A DNA stretch of 64,000 nt from contig NC_016645.1 of the NCBI RefSeq assembly GCF_000234805.1, positions 1,836,391-1,900,390 on the forward strand, given 5' to 3'. Below are positions 34,975 through 42,630 of the stretch, in pieces; within the stretch, counting starts at the first letter, position 1; each line of letters opens with the position of its first letter. Both the position numbers and the translations under genes were made by a program. This DNA is from Pyrobaculum ferrireducens. Its GTDB lineage: Archaea; Thermoproteota; Thermoprotei; Thermoproteales; Thermoproteaceae. A model generated the notes under the pieces. That model saw only the letters and a list, made by a program, of their open reading frames with translations. It was not told the origin of the DNA and ran no database searches.

Positions 34975-35024
34975 GTGATGAGGAGCGTCTATTGACGCCG
35001 GATGAAAGAGGTCCAAAGCGCTGA
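34975..35024 (+). ncRNA. C/D box sRNA upstream of the FAD oxidoreductase gene
   Basis: Plus strand: perfect C box GUGAUGA (34975-34981), spacer GGAGCGUCUA (10), D'-like UUGA, linker CGCCGG, C'-like AUGAAAG (35002-35008), spacer AGGUCCAAAGCG (12), perfect D box CUGA (35021-35024). It fills most of the 119-base gap between the nuclease and oxidoreductase genes. Confidence 0.75.
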
Positions 35025-35065
35025 TCTCGGCGCCATAATTTATATAGTGTCTTCGTGGCGTAGCC

Positions 35066-36475
35066 GTGAGTTGCTCCTCCGTACTCTACTGTGAACCCGA
35101 GGCGACGCGCGAGGAGGAGTTAAGCACAGACATCTTAGTGGTGGGCGGTGGCCTGGGCGGCTTGGCGGTTGCCGTCGAGTTAAAAAAGTACGGGTATGAG
35201 CCTAAGGTAGTCTACGTAGGGCGCCTCGGCGGCCACCACATCCTAGGCGACGCCCCGCGTTTCTCAGATGACGTAGACGTAGAGACCTTCATAAACAAAG
35301 CCGGCAGTCTCGACGTATCCCAGGGGTTTTTCGATGGGATGTATCTATACAGCGGGGGGGTTAGGTACAGGGTGCAGTATAGGCATCTAGTGCTAGCCAC
35401 CGGGGGCGTAGACGTGCCCATCACCTTTCCCGGTGGCCATAAGGCTACTCAAAAAACTGCGGAGGAAGCCCTCGCAGAGCCTCCCACTGGGCGTAGAATA
35501 GTTGTGTGGGGAACCACCGAGTGGGGGCTACGCACGGCCTTGACTCTGCGAAGCCGTGGAAACGATGTAGTGGTGCTAGACAACTCGGCGACGTTGCGAG
35601 ATACGAAATATTTTGAGAAGGTGAGGGGGAAGATAGATTTTCCAATAATAACGGCTGTGAGGGTCAGGGAGTTTCAGAAAGGCGCCTTGGTGCTTGAGGT
35701 GGTGACTGGGAAGAAGGAGAACGAGGTGAGGCGTATAGATGCGGACCTGATAATTTCCGCGGTGAGGTTGGTGAACCCCTATGTCCCGGTTAAGCTGGGG
35801 TTCAAGGTTTACTACAGCTTTGAGCTGAGCTCTCTCGTGCCGAGGCGTAGTAACTACGGCGAGTTGTTAATAGTGGATGACAGAGGTAAGGCGGTGGGCG
35901 GTAGCAATGTGTACGCCACGGGGCACCTCTACGGCGCTGTTCGGGAGCGCCACATCGTAGAGCATGCAAAACTTTTGGCCAAGTACATAGCCGCCAAGGA
36001 CGGGGTGGAGTCGTTGGACAATGTTAAAGATGCGCTTGATAAGTTTCTCGTGATGTTGACAGTGGAGGCAAACTGGCTTTATAACCTTAGCAACAGGCTG
36101 GAGCGCGGCACCGATGGGACTGGGCGTTACGTCGAGCCTAATGTAATAGATGTGCCGTTCTGGGCCTCCTACTGGCCCCAGATAGAAGAAGCCGGGGAGG
36201 TGATCGTTTGCCCATGCGACAATACTCCTATAGAGAGGGTGTTGAGAGAGATAAAGCAATTAAACAAGCTGAGAGAGTTGAAGGTCAAGATTACTCACGA
36301 GGAGACGGATTTGTTGCGTCAAATGAAGCTCCCGAGGCTTTCTTTTGGAGAGGGCGTCTGCGCCGAGAGTGTGTGTCTGACATATGCGTCGATTATGTTG
36401 GGGGCTTTGCTGAGCCAAAAGCCGTCGTACTTCCTCTATGGAAAGCCGGAGATGCTCTACGGCGAGGTGAGCTGA
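35066..36475 (+). CDS. FAD-dependent pyridine nucleotide-disulfide-type oxidoreductase
   Basis: 469 residues. N-terminal DILVVGGGLGGLAVAVELKKYGYEPKVVY is the FAD Rossmann motif; a second one, RRIVVWGTTEWGLRTALTLRSRGNDVVVLD, binds NAD(P). The tail carries CPCDNTPIERVLREIKQLNK...CAESVC, resembling the [2Fe-2S] BFD-like segment of opine/proline dehydrogenase subunits but with non-standard spacing. GTG start; TATA-like atttatata at ~35037-35046. Substrate unknown. Confidence 0.75.
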   Translation: MSCSSVLYCEPEATREEELSTDILVVGGGLGGLAVAVELKKYGYEPKVVYVGRLGGHHILGDAPRFSDDVDVETFINKAGSLDVSQGFFDGMYLYSGGVRYRVQYRHLVLATGGVDVPITFPGGHKATQKTAEEALAEPPTGRRIVVWGTTEWGLRTALTLRSRGNDVVVLDNSATLRDTKYFEKVRGKIDFPIITAVRVREFQKGALVLEVVTGKKENEVRRIDADLIISAVRLVNPYVPVKLGFKVYYSFELSSLVPRRSNYGELLIVDDRGKAVGGSNVYATGHLYGAVRERHIVEHAKLLAKYIAAKDGVESLDNVKDALDKFLVMLTVEANWLYNLSNRLERGTDGTGRYVEPNVIDVPFWASYWPQIEEAGEVIVCPCDNTPIERVLREIKQLNKLRELKVKITHEETDLLRQMKLPRLSFGEGVCAESVCLTYASIMLGALLSQKPSYFLYGKPEMLYGEVS

Positions 36476-37746
36476 GAGAGGAGCGACTTGAGCTTTTCAA
36501 GCCCCTCCTTTGTCTGTGACTCTACCTTGACTCTAACTACAGGCTCCGTGTTGCTGGGCCTTATGAGTAGTCTCCCCTCCTTGGTTCTTATGTCGAGCCC
36601 GTCGATTTCGTAATACTCCATGTTGGCCACCCTCCGCTTAACATCCCCAACGACTTTCCTTGGATCGGCCGCCTTTATATCAAGGCGCTCTTCGTATATC
36701 TTTGGCGCTGTGTCAAGAACCTTGTCTAGAGATACCCCAGCCTCGCCGAGGGTCGACAGAAGCTTTAATGCAGCGTAGATCCCGTCGTCGAAGTAGTTGT
36801 GGTCTCTGAAGCCTACGTGGCCGCTGTATTCGGCCCAGAACAGCGCGTTGTGCCTCACCGCGGTCGGCTTCTGGAAGCTGTGCCCCACCCTCTGTCTAAC
36901 TATTTTAACCCCGCGTTCCTCGGCCACCTTCTCTAGGTAGAGCGGCATCGTGACGTCCAGTACAACCACATCCCCCGGCTTTGCGTAGTAGTTCAACAGG
37001 GCGTACACCATCTTTTCGGGTCTGAAAATCTCCCCCCTACCTGTGACTATCCCCACTCTGTCGCAGTCTCCATCAAGCGCGATGCCCACATCCAGCTTAT
37101 TACTTACCACCAAGCTACGTAGCTGCTGTAGGTTCTCTGCCTTCTCCGGATCTGGGAGATGCGCCGGGAAGCGCCCATCGGGGAAGTCGTTTATCGCCAC
37201 GAGCCTGTGGAAGACTTGGCTGAGCAACGGCTTCAGTATAACACCAGCGGCGTTAGCTGGGTCGAAACCCACTGCGAGATTCAACTTGCCAAATCTCCTA
37301 GCTATGTATTCCGAGTACCTAGCCAACGCGTCGTATGTGTAAACTACTCCACGCCTAGCGGCGGGGGGAGCCTCTAGCAGATTTGCCAATTGTTGAATTT
37401 CATGGCTTTCTAGATCTAGACCCCCGCTCTTCATGATCTTAAACCCGTTGTACTCAGGCGGGTTGTGGGAGGCCGTTATCATGACGGCGGGCTTCTGGAG
37501 AAGGTGAGATGCGAAGTGGGTTATCGGCGTGGTCGATGTTCCGATAAACACAATACTGCCGCCAGCCAGGAGGCCTCTTGACAGAGCCTCTGCAATTCTA
37601 AAAGAATGCGTCCGCACGTCCATCCCCACCACAACGTCCTCTCCATTGAAAAACTTCGATATGGCGTAGCCAATCTTCTCAACAAGCTCAGTCGTCAACT
37701 CGCTATCCACCACTCCCCTTATGTCATAGGCCTTGAATACACTCAT
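36457..37746 (-). CDS. manB: Phosphomannomutase/phosphoglucomutase
   Basis: 429 residues. TASHNPPEYNGFKIMKSGG is the phosphoserine loop, ALDGDCDRVGIVTGRGE the metal loop, and EYSGHVGFRDHNYFDDGIYAAL the sugar-binding loop; RPSNTEPVVRVKVES is the phosphate-binding loop. Interconverts hexose-1- and -6-phosphates for polysaccharide or N-glycan precursor synthesis. Convergent with the oxidoreductase gene, 19-base overlap. TATA-like gaatatatattt (37767-37778). Confidence 0.95.
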   Translation of the reverse strand: MSVFKAYDIRGVVDSELTTELVEKIGYAISKFFNGEDVVVGMDVRTHSFRIAEALSRGLLAGGSIVFIGTSTTPITHFASHLLQKPAVMITASHNPPEYNGFKIMKSGGLDLESHEIQQLANLLEAPPAARRGVVYTYDALARYSEYIARRFGKLNLAVGFDPANAAGVILKPLLSQVFHRLVAINDFPDGRFPAHLPDPEKAENLQQLRSLVVSNKLDVGIALDGDCDRVGIVTGRGEIFRPEKMVYALLNYYAKPGDVVVLDVTMPLYLEKVAEERGVKIVRQRVGHSFQKPTAVRHNALFWAEYSGHVGFRDHNYFDDGIYAALKLLSTLGEAGVSLDKVLDTAPKIYEERLDIKAADPRKVVGDVKRRVANMEYYEIDGLDIRTKEGRLLIRPSNTEPVVRVKVESQTKEGLEKLKSLLSQLTSP

Positions 37747-37864
37747 GACTCGCCAAATTTCTGTAGAATATATATTTCATTACGTCTCCGCACCCACGTC
37801 GCGGTTCAAGGCCTCCGATCGCCACGTAGCAATTAGGTATATAACCTAACCTACATGTTTAGAT

Positions 37865-38977
37865 GTGAGGCTTTCGGGCGTGGCTGACCTCCCGCTTCAC
37901 GGAGGCCACGTGCCGTATTGGCTACTCGCCCGTATGAGGAAGCTCTCCTTCCTTATTTTACATGTGATGAATGATTTATATGGGCCGGATGGCGTCGTAG
38001 AGAGGTTCGCCCACCCCGTCTTTTTCCAAGCCTTCAGCAACATAATAGGCATGGACTGGGACAGCTCGGGTAGCACCACCGTCACGACGGCCGTGGTTAA
38101 AGAGGCGTTGAGGAGCTCAGACATACCCGTCAGGGTGGCTGGCGGCAAGGGGAGACATGCTTTGAATACGCCTAACGAGCTCAGCGAAATATCGCGGCTC
38201 TTCGGCCTAGACGCCGATGTTTTAATAACTGCGTCAAGGCTGGTGGCTAAGGTAGACAACGCGTTGGTGCAGGACGGATACGAGCTATACCACCACGCCT
38301 TCTTCGTCTCCGAGACGGGGAAGTGGAGCGTGGTCCAGCAGGGGCTGAGCCAAGAGTTGAGAATGGCCCGGCGATATCACTGGATTGCGACGGTAGACTT
38401 CTTCAACAGTCCTCACGCTGGCGTCGTGGGGATCCGCCACGACGGCGTCCTCAACCTAGCTTCTAGAAACAGCAGAGAGAACAGGGAGGTTATATTAGAA
38501 CTTGTTAACGAGGGGCCGTCTAGGGTGGCTAGGTATCTAAACCTCCTGCGTGGACAGGCGACTTTGTTCGACGTCCCGCGCTACCACCCCTACGCCAAGG
38601 TGGATTTTGATGTCAATGCTGTTGTGAAGAATCTGCCGCCGCCTAAGTCTGTGGCCGACTTTAAAGAACTTATCTTAAGACACCGCGTAGGCCCGAAGAT
38701 CTTCCGCGCCTTGTCGCTTGTGGCAGAGCTCGTATTTAAGGCGCCCGCCGACTGGAGCGATCCAGCTGTCGACCCGTTTAAATTCGCCTTCGCCGTCGGC
38801 GGAAAAGACGGCGCCCCGCATCCAGTCAACAGGAGAGTCTACGACGAGTTGATCGCGTTGCTAGACGCGGTGGTTAGCAAAGCGAGGGGCGATCCAGGCC
38901 TTTATAGATACCTCTCGCACCTAGCCCGTAAGGCCGAGGCATGGAGCTATCCCAAGGATAAGAAGAGGCCCACCTAA
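37865..38977 (+). CDS. DUF763 family protein
   Basis: 370 residues. The family signatures LPLHGGHVPYWLLARM, RFAHPVFFQAFSNIIGMDWDSSGSTTV and VQDGYELYHHAFFV are clear. DUF763 proteins occur in many hyperthermophiles; biochemical role unknown, a nuclease or structural role has been suggested. GTG start. Overlaps pyrF by four bases at the 3' end. Confidence 0.88.
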   Translation: MRLSGVADLPLHGGHVPYWLLARMRKLSFLILHVMNDLYGPDGVVERFAHPVFFQAFSNIIGMDWDSSGSTTVTTAVVKEALRSSDIPVRVAGGKGRHALNTPNELSEISRLFGLDADVLITASRLVAKVDNALVQDGYELYHHAFFVSETGKWSVVQQGLSQELRMARRYHWIATVDFFNSPHAGVVGIRHDGVLNLASRNSRENREVILELVNEGPSRVARYLNLLRGQATLFDVPRYHPYAKVDFDVNAVVKNLPPPKSVADFKELILRHRVGPKIFRALSLVAELVFKAPADWSDPAVDPFKFAFAVGGKDGAPHPVNRRVYDELIALLDAVVSKARGDPGLYRYLSHLARKAEAWSYPKDKKRPT

Positions 38978-39573
38978 GGAGTCTCGAAACATCGAGGCTT
39001 GAAGCCGATCCACTCCCTAACCCTCTCCTGATCCTCTATGACGTACCTCCCAACTATCTCAAAGTCGGCACCCGCCCTGAGGGCCTCCCCAGGCCGGCCG
39101 CCTTGCGCCCCTATACCTGGCGATATTATCCTATAGCTACACCCAACCATCTTCCTCGCGCGTGCTACTAATTCAGGCTGATTTCCAGGCAGGACGAAGC
39201 CTCTGACGTTGCTAACCTTCTCGATTAGTTTTTCCCAGATCTCGTCGTACAGAGTAGGAACCGTCATCTTAACAAGCACGTAGATGTTATCCCCTCTCGG
39301 TAGAGATGGGTGTAGAAAGCCGTGTACTATTACGCAACACGCGCCGCGCTCAATTACCTTGTTTATCACTTTCTCCGCTATGTGGGGCACATCGGCGATT
39401 TTCAAATCAACAATGACATTTCCATACCGTGAGATCTCGCCTATTATCGATACGCCGCCCTCGAATACTAGATCCCACCCAATCTTGAATCCGGCTACCT
39501 TATCCCTCAGCGTCTTTACCAGATCCAGCGCTCTGAGGACGTCAACGTCTAGGGCGACGATTAGCGGATTCAT
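38974..39573 (-). CDS. pyrF: Orotidine-5'-phosphate decarboxylase
   Basis: 199 residues. LIVALDVDVLRALDLVKTLRDKVAGFKIGWDL and VDLKIADVPHIAEKVINKV contain the catalytic Lys-Asp set (DLKIAD instead of DxKxxD); GFVLPGNQPE, ISPGIGAQGGRPGEALRAGADFEIVGRYV is the phosphate loop. Last step of UMP synthesis. Divergent from pyrB, 41 bases apart. Confidence 0.95.
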   Translation of the reverse strand: MNPLIVALDVDVLRALDLVKTLRDKVAGFKIGWDLVFEGGVSIIGEISRYGNVIVDLKIADVPHIAEKVINKVIERGACCVIVHGFLHPSLPRGDNIYVLVKMTVPTLYDEIWEKLIEKVSNVRGFVLPGNQPELVARARKMVGCSYRIISPGIGAQGGRPGEALRAGADFEIVGRYVIEDQERVREWIGFKPRCFETP

Positions 39574-39580
39574 GCGCTCA

Positions 39581-39600
39581 TTTTTTATAAAGATATATAA
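39581..39600. promoter_or_regulatory. Overlapping pyrF/pyrB core promoters
   Basis: ttttttataa (39581-39590) lies 26 bases before pyrB ATG 39615; agatatataa (39591-39600) lies ~26 bases before pyrF ATG 39573 on the other strand. The two TATA boxes abut, so both pyrimidine genes likely compete for or share one preinitiation site. Confidence 0.6.
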
Positions 39601-39614
39601 GTAATGGACCCAAT

Positions 39615-40532
39615 ATGTGGAGGAGGAGAGACGTCGTTTCAGCCCGCGATTTTGACAGGCGAGATCTCGAGGATCTGTTTGAAACTGCTAAGTACATGGA
39701 GAAGTATGCAAAGAGCCGCGTCGAGTTCCTAAAGGGCAGAGTAATGGCTGTGGCCTTTTTCGAACCCTCTACGCGGACTAGGCTTAGTTTCGAAACCGCC
39801 ATGAAGAGGCTCGGCGGGGAGGTGGTGGGCTTCTGGGGCGCCGAGGGCACAAGCGTAGAGAAGGGAGAGACTCTTGCAGACACCGTCAGAATGCTGGATG
39901 CGTACTCCGACCTCATAGTTATTAGACATAGGTATGAGGGCGCGGCAAAGCTAGCAGCCGAGGTTGCAGAAAACCCCGTCGTCAACGGCGGCGACGGGGC
40001 CTCCAACCACCCCACACAGGCAATGCTAGATCTCTACACCATCTGGAGAGAATTCGGCTACATAGACGGGCTGAATATAGGCGTCGTAGGCGATCTGCGC
40101 CACGCGAGGACTGTAAACAGCCTCCTCGAGGCACTTACAAATTTTAATGTAAAGGTGTTCCTAATTTCGCCGGAGTATCTACGCCCTAGGACGGAGACTG
40201 TTGACTACATACGCTCAAGAGGTTTAAGACACAGCTTCCATACCAGTTTAGAAGAGGTGTTACGTGAACTCGACGTGCTGTACGTGGTGAGGATACAAAA
40301 GGAGAGGTTTCTAGACCCGCTAGAGTACGAGAGGGTGAGGGGTAGCTACAGGATTTCCCTAGATATGTTGAAAAACGCCAAGAGGCACTTGGCTATCCTA
40401 CACCCACTTCCACGAGTTGACGAAATTGACCACAAGGTAGACTCGACCCCCCACGCCAAATACTTCAAACAGGCGGCGCTCGGCGTGCCCCTGAGAATGG
40501 CTCTTATATACCTAATCCTTATGGGGCCATGA
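39615..40532 (+). CDS. pyrB: Aspartate carbamoyltransferase catalytic subunit
   Basis: 305 residues. Carbamoyl-phosphate binding motif [57 protein letters not shown] and [26 protein letters not shown] are complete. Second step of pyrimidine synthesis. The regulatory subunit gene pyrI is not adjacent in this window; the next gene is an acetyltransferase, overlapping by four bases. Confidence 0.96.
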   Translation: MWRRRDVVSARDFDRRDLEDLFETAKYMEKYAKSRVEFLKGRVMAVAFFEPSTRTRLSFETAMKRLGGEVVGFWGAEGTSVEKGETLADTVRMLDAYSDLIVIRHRYEGAAKLAAEVAENPVVNGGDGASNHPTQAMLDLYTIWREFGYIDGLNIGVVGDLRHARTVNSLLEALTNFNVKVFLISPEYLRPRTETVDYIRSRGLRHSFHTSLEEVLRELDVLYVVRIQKERFLDPLEYERVRGSYRISLDMLKNAKRHLAILHPLPRVDEIDHKVDSTPHAKYFKQAALGVPLRMALIYLILMGP

Positions 40533-41059
40533 CTCTAGACGTAAGTACTGAGGGGCCGCAGAGGATGCTGGGCAAGGACGGGAAGACCGAGTTTGTAATC
40601 CGCGAAGCCACGTATAGAGATCTCAACGATGTAATAGCTATTAATCGTAAGGTCCTGCCTGAAAACTACCCTAACTGGTTTTTCGTAGAGCACCTGGAGC
40701 AGTTCCCCAAGGCGTTTATAGTGGCTGAGGTTGGCGGAAGAGTGGTTGGGTACGTCATGTCGCGTGTAGAATACGGGTGGAGCAACGTGAACAAGGGCAA
40801 GGCCGTGAGGAGGGGCCACATAGTATCTGTCGGCGTGTTGCCAGAGGCTAGGAGGCTTGGCATCGCCACGGCAATGATGTTGAGAGCCATGAAGGCTATG
40901 AAGATATACTACGGCGCGTCTGAGGTCTACCTAGAGGTGCGTGTGTCCAACACACCAGCCATCTCCCTGTATGAAAAGCTCGGCTATAAAATAGTGGGGA
41001 GGATACCGCGGTATTATAGCGATGGCGAGGATGCCTTTTTAATGGCTTGTCCATTATAG
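40529..41059 (+). CDS. rimI: N-terminal acetyltransferase, Ard1/RimI family
   Basis: 176 residues. GNAT fold: [41 protein letters not shown], acetyl-CoA loop [26 protein letters not shown], and [41 protein letters not shown]. Most like archaeal Ard1 (Nat). ATG overlaps the pyrB stop (ATGA). Confidence 0.92.
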   Translation: MTLDVSTEGPQRMLGKDGKTEFVIREATYRDLNDVIAINRKVLPENYPNWFFVEHLEQFPKAFIVAEVGGRVVGYVMSRVEYGWSNVNKGKAVRRGHIVSVGVLPEARRLGIATAMMLRAMKAMKIYYGASEVYLEVRVSNTPAISLYEKLGYKIVGRIPRYYSDGEDAFLMACPL

Positions 41060-41103
41060 GGGGCACAAAGCAAAATATTTAAGTCGCTATCACGTAGGGT
41101 GTT

Positions 41104-42627
41104 GTGTTTGGCGCTATAGCCAAGTGGCAGTTGAAGGGGATAGAGAAGACGGACATAGATCCTCTGAAGTTTAGGAACACGGCGAGGCTATTCGGCATTC
41201 TGGGACTTGGCGTGTTGGCGGCAGGTGCGGCGTTCTCAGCGCTGGGTCTCTTTCCCCTCGGTCCTGTGTTTCTGGGAGTCGGAGGCTTGGTGTTTTTCCT
41301 CCCCAAGCTCTTGGTGTCCGTACGCGCCGGCTCTATACGGGAGATGCTGTCTACGGAGATGGTGTTTTTTACGGCGCTGGTCCAAATGGCGTTCGCGACG
41401 AAGGCTCATCTTAACCTGCTTATTGAGCGCATGACGCGCTACAGAGAGCTCCCAGGCGTGAGGACCCTCGCCATAGCCGCTTGGAACAACGCTAAGATGG
41501 TGGGGCTTGAGCCGCTGGACGCAATGAAGCGCGCCGTGGAGAAGCTGGCCCCGCAGAAGCTGGTTTACCGCTTCAACTCCCTGTACACATCCCTCAGAAT
41601 TGGAGAGGATATAGTGGCGAAGCTCTCCCTCTACATGGATATGGACATCGTGGAGTTCTCCTCGGCAATGCAGAGACGCATGGATAGAATGACCTCGCTC
41701 ATCTCATCCCTCGTCGTAGGTCTGGCGATGCTTTCCGTAACCGCCGTGGTGATAGGAAGGGGCAACCCCGCCATGTTAGTAATAATGGGTGGGCTCCTCC
41801 CCGCTGTTTTAGGCGTCGTGATGGCTCTCTTCATCAACGTGCCCCTTATGAAAATGGAGTTTAGAAAAGTCCCTTTAATCTTTGGAGTTGCGTCATCCAT
41901 TGCCATGATAGTATTAGGTTTTACGCCAGCCGCCTTCTACGCGCCTCTAATGGCCTTTGCTGTGGCTTTAGCTGGGTGGATACTCACGAGAGAAAGGATA
42001 AATGCGAGGGCTTTCGAGAGGGGGTTTATGGATTTTGTATATACGGTTTTTGATGAGCTTAAAAGAGCGCCGTCTGTTTTCCGCGCCGTTGAAAACGCAA
42101 TTACCTTTGGAGACTACGGACCCTTTAATAACAAAGCCGCCGCGGTATTACAAACTATGAAAGTGGGCGACAGCCGGCTAGAGGATGTGGTTTTAAAAGA
42201 CATGCAACCAGTTATGTCTGTGATCTTGAGAATGTTGTTCGACATCTACCGCTTGGGTACTCTGCCCCGCGCGACGATTGACCAACTACAGAACTTTGTT
42301 ATGAAACTCTTTGAATACAGGACAGAAATTGGGAAGACTTTAAACATAACGCGTTTCTTGGCCCTCGCCGGCGCCGCCATGGTGGCTTTTGTAAACACCT
42401 CTATGATAAAACTGACGGAGGCTATGTCTAAAATCTCAGGTGGGGCACAGCTAGGCGGTGTTGGAATGAGCATGTTGTACATGGCACTGGGCATAATGGC
42501 TGTGGGCTACTACTTCCTCTTCGCCCGTATTAGCTTCTCCACGAGGGGGGGTTTGCTGTACCTCGCCATGCTCTTCCTAGCAATTTTCGTGGCCTCATTC
42601 TCAGTCGGACTATTCCTACACGCATAG
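41104..42627 (+). CDS. Type IV pilus/archaellum-like membrane protein (FlaJ/TadC-type)
   Basis: 507 residues with several transmembrane segments (about 34-75 in two, ~195-245 in two, ~252-290, and four at the C-terminus ~418-505) and two cytoplasmic helical domains. The layout and pairing with a secretion ATPase three bases downstream indicate the T2SF/FlaJ membrane platform. GTG start with TATA-like atatttaag (41080-41088). Confidence 0.85.
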   Translation: MFGAIAKWQLKGIEKTDIDPLKFRNTARLFGILGLGVLAAGAAFSALGLFPLGPVFLGVGGLVFFLPKLLVSVRAGSIREMLSTEMVFFTALVQMAFATKAHLNLLIERMTRYRELPGVRTLAIAAWNNAKMVGLEPLDAMKRAVEKLAPQKLVYRFNSLYTSLRIGEDIVAKLSLYMDMDIVEFSSAMQRRMDRMTSLISSLVVGLAMLSVTAVVIGRGNPAMLVIMGGLLPAVLGVVMALFINVPLMKMEFRKVPLIFGVASSIAMIVLGFTPAAFYAPLMAFAVALAGWILTRERINARAFERGFMDFVYTVFDELKRAPSVFRAVENAITFGDYGPFNNKAAAVLQTMKVGDSRLEDVVLKDMQPVMSVILRMLFDIYRLGTLPRATIDQLQNFVMKLFEYRTEIGKTLNITRFLALAGAAMVAFVNTSMIKLTEAMSKISGGAQLGGVGMSMLYMALGIMAVGYYFLFARISFSTRGGLLYLAMLFLAIFVASFSVGLFLHA

Positions 42628-42630
42628 GCT

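Noticed and set aside
37747-37864. GGTTCAAGGCC resembling a tRNA T-arm
   Set aside because: The flanking bases do not form a 5-bp stem and no acceptor or anticodon arm is found.
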